The notes beneath the pieces are model-generated. The model ran no database searches and was not told the DNA's origin. It saw nothing but the letters and a program-made list of their open reading frames with translations. The translations under genes were made by a program, and so were the position numbers. Positions 19,123-27,133 of a stretch of 64,000 nt of DNA are shown piece after piece. Positions within the stretch are counted from its first letter, which is position 1. Each line of letters begins with the position of its first letter. The stretch is from CAZROT01 sp964601895. Lineage in GTDB: Bacteria > Pseudomonadota > Gammaproteobacteria > Enterobacterales > Enterobacteriaceae. The stretch covers positions 62,001 through 126,000 of the forward strand of contig CAZROT010000004.1 of assembly GCA_964601895.1 (NCBI GenBank). The letters run 5' to 3'.

Positions 19123-19940
19123 TGGCACAAAAAGACTATGTAAACTACGGGCGCAAAGAAGCAGCACGAAAACAGACCCATAGCAAGAAACAGCGCCCTT
19201 CAGGCATATCAATAACAACCGCAGGGCTTTTAATTGTTGTAGCTATCTTTTTTACTGCCAGCCTCTGGTTCATCACCCATAAAAAGCCCTGGAATGATGC
19301 ATCATTCGTCCCGTCCAGTACACCAGGCACAAGCAATGGATTGCCACCAAAGCCAGAAGAGCGCTGGCGTTATATTAAAGAGCTGGAAAATCGTCAGTCT
19401 GGTATCGAGGAGCCTGTAGAGCCACGTGCGGACAAAAAATTAACTCCTCCTGTTGAACTTACTGATGAACAACGCCGCCTGTTACAACAAATGCAGCTTG
19501 ATATGCGCAATCAACCCACACAACTACCGGCAATCGCAGAATCAGTACCATCTCCGCATGCCTCTGCGCTTACAGAGGCGCCGGTGATTAATAATCAAAA
19601 AAAACCAGTGCTTCCTCCAGCATCAGGCATCACGCCACCCGTATCAGGGAAAAGCAGTGCACCAACAACTGCTGTCATTCAACCAGCCAGACCGGATTCC
19701 CTGCCGGAAAAAAATCAACACTGGGTACTGCAATGCGGCTCTTTTCGCACCCTCGAACAGGCCGAAACTATCCGTGCTCAACTGGCTTTTAATGGCATTG
19801 AAAGCCATATTACGAGTCACAATGGCTGGAATCGCGTTATGCTTGGGCCTTACAGTAACCGGGCTTTGGTAGACCGGCTTTTACAACAGCTCAGCGGACT
19901 CGGGATAACAAACTGCATTACTTCCTTAAGCGGGGCTTGA
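19122..19940 (+). CDS. ftsN: Cell division protein FtsN
   Basis: FtsN is the late divisome trigger: a bitopic inner-membrane protein that activates septal peptidoglycan synthesis. The 272-residue product begins with a short basic cytoplasmic tail, one membrane helix at about residues 30-50, a Pro/Gln-rich periplasmic linker and a C-terminal SPOR domain (about 197-272, beginning QHWVLQCGSF and containing NGWNRVMLGPY). It starts with GTG at 19122, overlapping the cytR stop by one base. It is shorter than E. coli FtsN (319), the difference lying in the low-complexity linker. Confidence 0.93.
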   Translation: MAQKDYVNYGRKEAARKQTHSKKQRPSGISITTAGLLIVVAIFFTASLWFITHKKPWNDASFVPSSTPGTSNGLPPKPEERWRYIKELENRQSGIEEPVEPRADKKLTPPVELTDEQRRLLQQMQLDMRNQPTQLPAIAESVPSPHASALTEAPVINNQKKPVLPPASGITPPVSGKSSAPTTAVIQPARPDSLPEKNQHWVLQCGSFRTLEQAETIRAQLAFNGIESHITSHNGWNRVMLGPYSNRALVDRLLQQLSGLGITNCITSLSGA

Positions 19941-19963
19941 AAAATACAGATTCTCCCCCATCT
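19936..19963 (+). promoter_or_regulatory. Sigma-32 (RpoH) heat-shock promoter of hslVU
   Basis: CTTGAAA at 19936-19942, a 13-base spacer, and CCCCATCT at 19956-19963 match the sigma-32 consensus (CTTGAAA, 13-15 bases, CCCCATNT). The -35 element overlaps the ftsN stop codon, so the heat-shock promoter is embedded at the end of the preceding gene. It drives hslV starting 70 bases downstream. Confidence 0.9.
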
Positions 19964-19981
19964 AGGGTTACAACATTTCTC

Positions 19982-20002
19982 GTACCGCGTTTTTTACGGT
20001 AC
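19982..20002 (+). promoter_or_regulatory. Stem-loop in hslV 5' untranslated leader
   Basis: GTACCG (19982-19987) pairs with CGGTAC (19997-20002) across a T-rich loop, lying between the heat-shock promoter and the GTG of hslV. A leader stem-loop that stabilises the hslVU message has been described in E. coli; that this one acts the same way is inference from position and shape. Confidence 0.45.
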
Positions 20003-20033
20003 AAAGCTCGTTTTTTCCTGTGAGGTTCTGTTC

Positions 20034-20564
20034 GTGACAACAATAGTCAGTGTGCGTCGTAACTCCCATGTGGTTATCGGTGGTGATGGTCAGGTGACCC
20101 TCGGCAACAACGTCATAAAAAGTAATGCCCGTAAAATTCGACGTCTTTATAACGATAAGGTGATTGCAGGCTTTGCGGGTGGAACAGCAGACGCTTTTAC
20201 TCTGTTTGAGTTATTTGAACGTAAACTGGAAAAACATCAGGGTCATTTACTTAAGGCTGCGGTAGAGCTGGCGAAAGACTGGCGTACGGACCGTATGCTG
20301 CGCCGCCTTGAAGCGTTACTCGCTGTTGCTGATATCGAAACCTCTCTTATCATCACTGGAAATGGCGATGTCATACAGCCTGAAAATGACCTGATAGCCA
20401 TAGGTTCAGGTGGTCCCTATGCGCAGGCAGCATCACGCGCATTGTTAGAGAATTCAGACCTGACTGCTCGCGAGATAGTTGAAAAATCCCTGAGTATCGC
20501 GGGAGATATTTGTATTTATACCAACCGCTTCCAAACCATCGAAGAACTCACCTCCAAAGCGTAA
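20034..20564 (+). CDS. hslV: ATP-dependent protease proteolytic subunit HslV (ClpQ)
   Basis: HslV is the threonine-protease dodecamer of the HslUV complex. The 176-residue product starts GTG-ACA-ACA, so after removal of the initiator the catalytic Thr1 is exposed (TTIVSVRR). The sequence is nearly identical to E. coli through NDKVIAGFAGGTADAF, AKDWRTDRMLR and PENDLIAIGSGGPYAQAA. It is followed ten bases later by hslU in an operon under a sigma-32 promoter. Confidence 0.98.
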   Translation: MTTIVSVRRNSHVVIGGDGQVTLGNNVIKSNARKIRRLYNDKVIAGFAGGTADAFTLFELFERKLEKHQGHLLKAAVELAKDWRTDRMLRRLEALLAVADIETSLIITGNGDVIQPENDLIAIGSGGPYAQAASRALLENSDLTAREIVEKSLSIAGDICIYTNRFQTIEELTSKA

Positions 20565-20574
20565 GGATTGCACT

Positions 20575-21906
20575 ATGTCTGAAATGACCCCGCGCGAGAT
20601 TGTCAGCGAACTCGACAACTATATTATCGGCCAGGACAAAGCAAAACGTGCGGTTGCCATTGCTCTGCGTAATCGCTGGCGGCGTATGCAGCTTGGCGAA
20701 GCACTGCGTCTTGAAATTACCCCTAAAAATATTTTAATGATCGGCCCAACCGGAGTAGGAAAAACTGAAATTGCCCGGCGGCTGGCAAAACTGGCTAATG
20801 CACCTTTTATCAAAGTTGAAGCGACAAAATTTACTGAAGTAGGTTATGTGGGTAAAGAAGTGGATTCTATTATTCGCGATCTCACTGATTCCGCGATAAA
20901 AATGGCACGCCATCGATCAATAGAAAAAGTGCGCTACTGTGCCGAAGAACTCGCAGAAGAACGTATTCTGGATGTATTAGTCCCTCCCGCAAAAAGTGAC
21001 TGGGGCCAGGCTGAAGAATCGCCTGAGCCTTCTGTAGCTCGCCAGAGTTTTCGCAAAAAACTACGCGAAGGTGAGCTGGATGACAAAGAAATAGAAATTG
21101 ATCTGGCGATAACACCCATTGGCGTGGAAATTATGGCTCCCCCGGGTATGGAAGAGATGACCAGTCAGTTACAATCAATGTTTCAGCATATTGCCGGCCA
21201 GAAACAAAAACTGCGCAAGTTGAATGTCAGGGACGCTTTTAAACTGCTCGTTGAAGAAGAAGCTGCCAAACTGGTCAATCCAGAAGAATTGAAACAACAG
21301 GCTATCGAGGCTGTTGAACAACATGGCATCGTCTTTATTGATGAAATAGATAAAATTTGTAAACGTGGTGAATCTTCAGGACATGATATTTCTCGTGAAG
21401 GCGTGCAGCGTGACCTGCTACCGCTGGTAGAAGGCTGCACTGTTTCCACCAAGCACGGCATGGTGAAAACAGATCATATCCTGTTCATCGCCTCAGGTGC
21501 CTTTCAGATAACACGTCCTTCAGATTTAATCCCAGAATTACAGGGTAGATTGCCCATTCGTGTTGAACTGGAAGCATTAACCACGGAAGATTTCGAGCGC
21601 ATTCTTACCGAACCCAGCGCATCCCTCACTGAGCAATATAAAGCACTCATGGCTACCGAAGGCATGACGATTGATTTCACGGCTGATGGCATACGTAGCA
21701 TTGCAGAGGCTGCATGGCAGGTTAATGAACAAACCGAAAATATTGGTGCACGCCGCTTACATACTGTTCTTGAGCGCTTAATGGAAAGTATTTCGTTTGA
21801 TGCCAGTGAAAGAAGTGGCCAGTCAGTGATAATCGATAGTAGTTATGTCAGTCTCCATCTGGATAAACTGGTTGCCGATGAAGATTTGCGTCGCTTCATC
21901 CTGTAA
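20575..21906 (+). CDS. hslU: ATP-dependent protease ATPase subunit HslU (ClpY)
   Basis: HslU unfolds substrates and feeds them to HslV. The 443-residue product equals the E. coli length. Visible are GQDKAKRAVAIALRNRWRR, the Walker A GPTGVGKTE, the pore motif GYVGKEVDSIIRDL, Walker B IVFIDEIDKI, the sensor stretch DHILFIASGAF, and the C-terminal arm ending DLRRFIL that docks into HslV. AAGGAT lies upstream of the ATG. No lesion seen. Confidence 0.98.
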   Translation: MSEMTPREIVSELDNYIIGQDKAKRAVAIALRNRWRRMQLGEALRLEITPKNILMIGPTGVGKTEIARRLAKLANAPFIKVEATKFTEVGYVGKEVDSIIRDLTDSAIKMARHRSIEKVRYCAEELAEERILDVLVPPAKSDWGQAEESPEPSVARQSFRKKLREGELDDKEIEIDLAITPIGVEIMAPPGMEEMTSQLQSMFQHIAGQKQKLRKLNVRDAFKLLVEEEAAKLVNPEELKQQAIEAVEQHGIVFIDEIDKICKRGESSGHDISREGVQRDLLPLVEGCTVSTKHGMVKTDHILFIASGAFQITRPSDLIPELQGRLPIRVELEALTTEDFERILTEPSASLTEQYKALMATEGMTIDFTADGIRSIAEAAWQVNEQTENIGARRLHTVLERLMESISFDASERSGQSVIIDSSYVSLHLDKLVADEDLRRFIL

Positions 21907-22119
21907 TTCAATTTAAGCTCAATTCAATTTATGTTTAACAGCCTCTGCCACGAATGCCGGATAAATGCTGTCTGTACGTAACTGATGAATGTAACGTAAG
22001 ACAAATCTGTGCATACCAGAGGCTTAAAAACACAGACACCTTTAACAATTGATGACTTTGCCAATCTCCTTGTGAAGGAGATATACTGCCCACTCCCAGT
22101 GACAACTGATACCAATCTT

Positions 22120-22605
22120 ATGAAATATGATACTTCCGGGCTATATGATAGTTATCATGAAGAAGTGCATGTTGTAGATCCCCTATTTTCCAATTTTGGC
22201 GGACGAACGTCATTTGGTGGCCAAATCATCACCGTGAAATGTTTTGAAGATAATGGCCTGCTTTTTGATCTGCTTGAACAAAACGGTCATGGCCGTGTAC
22301 TGGTGATAGACGGCGGCGGGTCAACACGCCACGCGCTAATTGATGCTGAACTCGCAAAGCTGGCCGTGCAAAATGAATGGGAAGGCATGGTGGTTTATGG
22401 GTCCGTACGTCAGGTAGACATACTTGCTGAGCTGGATATCGGTATTCAAGCAATAGCCTGCATACCCACAGGCGCATCGCGCGAAGGGAACGGCGAAAGT
22501 GATATTCGCATCAGTTTTGGCGGTGTGACTTTTTTCTCAGAAGATCATCTGTATGCAGATAATACGGGCATTATTCTGGCAGAAAACCCTCTGGATATCG
22601 AATAA
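22120..22605 (+). CDS. rraA: Ribonuclease E activity regulator RraA
   Basis: RraA is a trimeric protein that binds the C-terminal region of RNase E and dampens RNA decay. The 161-residue product matches E. coli over its full length (LFSNFGGR.SFGGQIITVKC, VDGGGS-type IDGGGSTR, GVTFFS.DHLYADNTGIIL). Start is ATG 22120 (MKYDTSGLYD) although the frame is open upstream to 22009. menA, which lies between hslU and rraA in E. coli, is absent: only about 210 bp separate them. Confidence 0.96.
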   Translation: MKYDTSGLYDSYHEEVHVVDPLFSNFGGRTSFGGQIITVKCFEDNGLLFDLLEQNGHGRVLVIDGGGSTRHALIDAELAKLAVQNEWEGMVVYGSVRQVDILAELDIGIQAIACIPTGASREGNGESDIRISFGGVTFFSEDHLYADNTGIILAENPLDIE

Positions 22606-22769
22606 ACTGGCCTGCCTGGTTAAACATACCGGGCATTAATCACCAGACACGCAGTCTCCAGTAACAGGCTAGCAGCGGATACCGTTTTTCATGAGCACCT
22701 TCTTTGGGCTTAAGATAAGCCCGGGATCCAGCTAAAAAGAAAGCACTTACTTACTATCAGGTGCAGCGT

Positions 22770-23114
22770 TTATACTTCTTCCATTTTACTCAACAACATA
22801 TGAATACGTTCCTGCCATGAATGCTGATACTGTTTTAACTTTTCATTTTCATGTGTTAATAACTCACGGCTTCCCGTTGCATCCTGAATCTCCCGTGATA
22901 ACTCTGCATTTTTTTGTTTTATCTCATCAAGCTCCTGCTTCAGAGATTCATTTTCGTGCACTACTAATTCACGATTCCCTTCTGCTTCCTGAATGTCACG
23001 GGACAACGTGTTATTTCTGTTCTTCAGCTCTTCAACTTCCATCTGTAACAGTATGACAGTTTCAATTGCCTGCTGAACTTTTAATTCTAATTTTTCAAAC
23101 AGTTCAAATGACAT
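22770..23114 (-). CDS. zapB: Cell division protein ZapB, lengthened by an internal duplication
   Basis: ZapB is a small coiled-coil protein that joins the Z-ring through ZapA. The N-terminus (MSFELFEKLELKVQQAIETV, then LLQMEVEELK) and C-terminus (WQERIHMLLSKMEEV) match E. coli ZapB, but the product has 114 residues instead of 81. The extra length comes from a tandem repeat: residues 34-60 and 69-95 are homologous (LSR[DE]IQ[ED]A..(G)..REL..HEN..LKQ) with an offset of 35 residues, exactly five heptads, so the coiled-coil register is kept. Start is ATG 23114; upstream in-frame codons do not resemble ZapB. It sits next to rraA as in E. coli but glpFKX is missing beyond it. Confidence 0.92.
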   Translation of the reverse strand: MSFELFEKLELKVQQAIETVILLQMEVEELKNRNNTLSRDIQEAEGNRELVVHENESLKQELDEIKQKNAELSREIQDATGSRELLTHENEKLKQYQHSWQERIHMLLSKMEEV

Positions 23115-23906
23115 TCTTCGGGTCCTTTTAATAAAAGCAAGGTGTTTAGCCATGACAGGAAATACAACCAGATACAACTGTTGCATATTTTTAACTGTCT
23201 TTATTAAGCAGGCATCACTCACAAAAACAGTTATGCCCTGACAAAAGCGGTTAAATTGTATGTAACCTGCTGCTTCCTGTCCAGGAATACAAACAGGATA
23301 CCTGCTTTTTGACATCCTCCCCGCTTTTCAGCGCTGGAATTACTGCAATATTCAGCCTAAAAGCCTGAACCATCCAAATGAGTCCTGCCTGGTCTGGTGG
23401 CCTGAAGCGGACATCTTTGACAAAATTATTCATAACATAAACCAGGCTACCCGAGGCTGGTTCTGCGCAAAAAAACGTGGATATGTATTTAGCACAGACT
23501 GCAGCCAGGTTAACTAACAGGTTAAACAGTGCCGCTTCACCATATAGTAAATGCGGTATTCACCGATGTCAGCAATGGAGTTCAGCCATTCTTTTTATCC
23601 CCCTGCCATTGCAGATGCTTTAGAAAATAGTAAGAGGGCACTGTTTCAGACTGGATAATACCTGAGGTTGAAGTGGCTTTACTCAACAGGAGTAGAGTTG
23701 AACACACTTGTTACCGCCTTGTGCACAGCTTTCTGCAGGGCAGTGGTCCCATTAGTTGCCTGCACCAGCTATACGCAGCTTCCCTGCCTTAATCGACAGC
23801 GTTTTTTCGATACACCGATAAACATGATATTCTTACGGTCATTCAGGTTTATACAAATATCCATAATTGCTGAAAAATAAAAGCACAGATGCGGTATTAT
23901 TAGTTA
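23115..23906. other. Intergenic region upstream of zapB; no gene recognised
   Basis: About 790 bp holding the zapB promoter and no frame I can support. The only recognisable motif is a putative transposon end at about 23311-23340 (listed separately). The remainder looks like decayed DNA between the core block and the effector-like island. Confidence 0.45.
23311..23340 (-). mobile_element. Possible relic of an IS200/IS605-family end
   Basis: The motif GACATCCTCCCCGC followed by the small inverted repeat around TTTTCAGCGC resembles the conserved hairpin and GGGGAGGATGTC terminus seen at ends of IS605/TnpB-type elements. No transposase or TnpB frame is present nearby, so if real it is only a scar. 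The call rests on motif memory. Confidence 0.25.
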
Positions 23907-24956
23907 CTAAACAAATAAACTCTGCATTCTTTTTAATCCTTCCTCATAATAATATTGATCCCTTGATGAATTATTGTTTTCTTTTATTGCGCTATCAGCA
24001 AAAGAATGTTTAAAAAATTCCTGAGATGAGAGCAGTTTTCTTTCTTCCTGATTTATTTTATCATTTGATCGAATTACTGCGTCATTTCGATAAGAAACAT
24101 ACTCCATCTCTGAACTGACAATATCTGAATCAGGAATATCACCTGGAGTTATCCCTGCATTTTTCAGCGTAGTTTCAATAATATTAACAAGACAACGGAC
24201 TTTTCTGATTTCATCTTCAGTATAGTGTTGGTTATCGAGTGGATGAAAATAAAGGGTAAACTGCGCACCTTCACGTACTCTATTTAATTTATCCGGATTA
24301 CTGCCGTGAGAAGCATCATTCATATCAGTAATTTTCCATTCAAATAAATTTAAGTCTTTACTTAACAAAAACCCAGCCAGTAAATTAAATGCCTCAGGTA
24401 CGTTATTACTATTTACGCTGATATGGAATTTATCTCCATACGAGGATGTTGGCTTGGTAGTGTAATTTGGATCAATTTTTGAAAAATGAATAAAGACATC
24501 CAGTGCTGATTTAGAATAATCAAAATTTCCATCTTTTTCATCTTTTTTACTTTCATAATACCAGCATAACTGGCCATATTTTTTTACGCCCGGGTGTGTC
24601 GATAATTCTTCATAGCGGGGAACCGTTTTTTCTAAATTAATAGTAAGCTCATTATCGTTATTAACAGGCTGAGCTGCCGGTGGTAATACAGATTCACCAG
24701 GTAGCGAACAAGAAGGAGAAGGAGAAGGATCACGGTTACTCACCGCAGTCAATTGTTCTGCCAAATTATTGCCAGATTGATTCACCCTTATCGATGCCTT
24801 TGCTTTGCTTACAAAAACCTGTTCAGGCTCAGAGTTATTCTGAGAAATAACCATCAAGCTAACGCAAAAACTGTAACTATTTTTCTCTTCTACGGCTTTT
24901 TGCAGATAAATGGGTCCAAAGGTGCTTTGTACAGATGAAATATTAATATTTGTCAT
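23907..24956 (-). CDS. SpvC/OspF-family phosphothreonine lyase homologue (putative type III effector)
   Basis: SpvC (Salmonella), OspF (Shigella) and HopAI1 remove phosphate from the activation-loop phosphothreonine of host MAP kinases by beta-elimination, irreversibly inactivating them. Residues about 150-295 of this 349-residue protein align with SpvC: DVFIHFSK, YGDKFHISV (174-181, with Lys176 and the presumed general-acid His178), LLAGFLLS, WKITDM (207-212, presumed catalytic Lys208), REGAQFTLYF (228-237), and YVSYRND (287-292). All core motifs are present. The protein is about 110 residues longer than SpvC, with a Ser/Pro-rich N-terminal extension (about 1-115) and a C-terminal tail. No Shine-Dalgarno is obvious. 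It opens a cluster of effector-like genes; export by type III is inferred. Confidence 0.88.
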   Translation of the reverse strand: MTNINISSVQSTFGPIYLQKAVEEKNSYSFCVSLMVISQNNSEPEQVFVSKAKASIRVNQSGNNLAEQLTAVSNRDPSPSPSCSLPGESVLPPAAQPVNNDNELTINLEKTVPRYEELSTHPGVKKYGQLCWYYESKKDEKDGNFDYSKSALDVFIHFSKIDPNYTTKPTSSYGDKFHISVNSNNVPEAFNLLAGFLLSKDLNLFEWKITDMNDASHGSNPDKLNRVREGAQFTLYFHPLDNQHYTEDEIRKVRCLVNIIETTLKNAGITPGDIPDSDIVSSEMEYVSYRNDAVIRSNDKINQEERKLLSSQEFFKHSFADSAIKENNNSSRDQYYYEEGLKRMQSLFV

Positions 24957-25286
24957 TTTAAAAAAATAATTAAATTATGTTTATTTTTGATTAAATAGTA
25001 AGCATTTAAAAAATGCTGCAATATGATAGCAAATTATTATTCATATAATTGTTATATTTTTCTGTATATATTCATATATATGATATAGTATTGCTGCAAA
25101 TGGCAATACAAAGCGAATTTTCCCGCTAAAAGATCAGCATTAAATTTAAACAGCTGTGGTTCACCCGACGAACTTCACAGAGTGGATATTCATAATACTA
25201 TGCCGCAGCATGATCTTTATTCTGTACAGATCCATTATTAGCTTAAAACAACTATCATTACCGTTAATTAAGGATGCTATTTTTTT
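24957..25286. other. AT-rich divergent intergenic region between two effector-like genes
   Basis: About 330 bp between the divergent SpvC-like and OspC-like genes, so it should carry both promoters. It is extremely AT-rich at 24960-25100, including runs of TATAT. AAGGA at about 25270 serves the rightward gene. No operator was identified. Confidence 0.5.
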
Positions 25287-26835
25287 ATGTTATCCATAAC
25301 AAAATATGTGCTTCAACCTCCAGGTCTTATTTCAAGAACATCAATAAACTCTGTAGCAATTAATAATGAAATTAATTCCATCATTAATAATATAGTAAAT
25401 ATATACCAATCAGGTGATATGCCCTGTACAGTAAAGAAACCAGCAAAACCAATTATTCCCGGTAAACCAAATAATACGCAATTTAATAATACTGCTCATG
25501 CTTTCAGAATATATGATAATGAAGTTAAGCCACAAAATATTATAAAATCTACCATTAAGGAGGCTAAATTTCGCTCTGTTCCTGCACCGTTTAACATGAC
25601 AGGAATACCAAAAGAAAATGAAGTTAAATCACAAAATATTATAAAATCCACCATTCAGGAGGCTAANNNNNNNNNNNNNNNNNNNNNNNNNNNNNNNNNN
25701 NNNNNNNNNNNNNNNNNNNNNNNNNNNNNNNNNNNNNNNNNNNNNNNNNNNNNNNNNNNNNNNNNNATTTCGCTCTGTTCCTGCACCGTTCAACATGACA
25801 GCAATACCAAAAGAAAATGAAGTTAAACCACAAAATATTATGAAATGTACCATTCAGGAGGCTAAATTTCGCTCTGTTCCTGCACCGTTCAACATGACAG
25901 CAATACCAAAAGAAAATGAAATTAAATCATCAATCACTGATACTCTGGTGTTAACAGATAATGCGTTGAATACAGATTTCAACAGCAGGAAAATAAAAAC
26001 TCCTGACGCTGCTGCTGAGTCAATTGTTAAGGCATTCAGAACATTTCTCTTTCAGCGTTCTCATGAACGTATGATGCTGGCAGGAGAAATATGGCAAACG
26101 CAAAACAGGCAAGAAATACACGATGGTGTACAGGAATTATCGAAAAATAACTTAAGACGCTTAAATCATGAGCTTACTCACCTGAATCCACAGGAAAGAA
26201 AATTTTTAAACCTGTTCATGGAAATGAAAATGTATGCCACACATTCCACACCGGTTAATATAAAAAGTACCAGCGGCACAGCTATCCTTTTTTCTCGACA
26301 AAAATTAATTGAAAGAAATATTATTTTTAATAAAAATAATTCTCCTGATGAAGATATCAAATTGCTGGGTAATGATGATTTTGTATTTTTTTCTCTTGAA
26401 ATAGGTGACACACCCAAAAAGCCAAGCAGTCGTTTTGGCGGTACAGTATTCCGTTTTCATTTCGAAGATAAAACATTCTTTGATAGTGCCTGGCTGAGTC
26501 TGGTAGAAATGCGTTTTTCTCAAACACCAGTACTTAACCGGCATGTTGATGGTTTGACTGACGATGAATATACACAACTTTCTAAACGCACGTTGAATCC
26601 CCTCCATACTGTTTTTTCAGGAGGTGATATGAAAACCGGCATTGTTTTATCGGTAATTAAAGATATACGTGATAACCTGTCCGCTGATTCACAGCATAAG
26701 GTGCTTGGATTAACCGATGAAAAAAGTATTAATGGTCTCATCAACGGATTCTACCGTCCGGAAGTAAAAGTGAGCCGGCAGTATTTTTCCAGCAATTATA
26801 TGGAAGCAAGCATTACAAAAGATGAAAAAAAATAA
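25287..26835 (+). CDS. OspC/CopC-family ADP-riboxanase homologue with 33-residue repeats (putative type III effector; interrupted by assembly gap)
   Basis: OspC proteins (Shigella) and CopC (Chromobacterium) ADP-riboxanate arginines of host caspases or other targets. After an N-terminal region of about 78 residues and a 33-residue repeat array, the C-terminal 300 residues follow OspC in order: ESIVKAFRTFL with a basic helix, LNPQERKFLNLFME, then the hallmark NDDFVFFSLEIGD (26370-26408), and DMKTGIVLSVIKDIRD (26626-26673). It ends where the ankyrin repeats of OspC1-3 would begin, so it resembles the catalytic part alone. The gene crosses a 100-N gap (25667-25766) in the repeats; the left part is in frame with 25287 and the right part in another frame only because the placeholder is 100 bases. 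Start is ATG 25287 with AAGGA upstream. Activity is not shown. Confidence 0.82.
25521..25917 (+). repeat. In-frame tandem repeat, 99 bp (33 residues), at least three copies
   Basis: Units start at 25521, 25620 and 25819, each 99 bp, encoding a repeat of the type E.K.QNI[IM]K.TI.EAKFRSVPAPFN followed by a short MT.IPKEN. Copies differ by only a few bases. The piece left of the gap (25620-25666, 47 bp) and the piece right of it (25767-25818, 52 bp) add up to exactly one unit, so the missing sequence is a whole number of units, possibly zero. Repeat copies are coding, not a CRISPR array. Confidence 0.93.
25667..25766. other. Assembly gap (100 N) inside coding repeat
   Basis: A 100-base placeholder inside the 99-bp coding repeats of the OspC-like gene. 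Its arbitrary length breaks the reading frame artificially. The true copy number of the repeat is unknown. Confidence 0.97.
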
Positions 26836-26850
26836 AAAAATTTTTTCATC
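26821..26850 (+). terminator. A/T hairpin at the end of the OspC-like gene
   Basis: GATGAAAAAA and TTTTTTCATC form a perfect 10-bp inverted repeat with the stop codon in the loop region. The stem is AT-rich with two G-C pairs at its base, so it would be a weak terminator at best. It may act on either strand. Confidence 0.4.
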
Positions 26851-27045
26851 TTAAATCGGAAAATTATCACCTGCTGGTCAGATTTACACTTTGCGATTTA
26901 ATTTTATGCCTGAATTTACAGGTAGTTTTTTCTGTTTACAGAGCACATTGGCACGGCATATTTGCAGACTTGTGATACGCGTTGACGTCACCTGGTGAGA
27001 TTAAGCAGGCCAGGATTACATTTAATAGCGCCCTTTCCGGGCCTG

Positions 27046-27080
27046 AAAAAAAAGCATGCAGGAGGTCCTGACATGCTTTT
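27046..27080 (-). terminator. Intrinsic terminator of STE-like paralogue A
   Basis: Read on the minus strand, AAAAGCATG-CAGGA pairs with TCCTG-CATGCTTTT and is followed by a run of eight T. It lies about 55 bp beyond the stop of the gene at 27134-28012. Near-identical hairpins follow the two sister units (28158-28190, 29322-29354). Confidence 0.85.
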
Positions 27081-27133
27081 GATATTGCGCAATTGCCTAT
27101 AAACAACAACTATTACTTAGGATGACGGCGATG

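Noticed and set aside
25521..25917. Regular 99-bp repeats considered as a CRISPR array
   Set aside because: Units are directly adjacent, in coding frame and nearly identical throughout, with no unique spacers and no cas genes.
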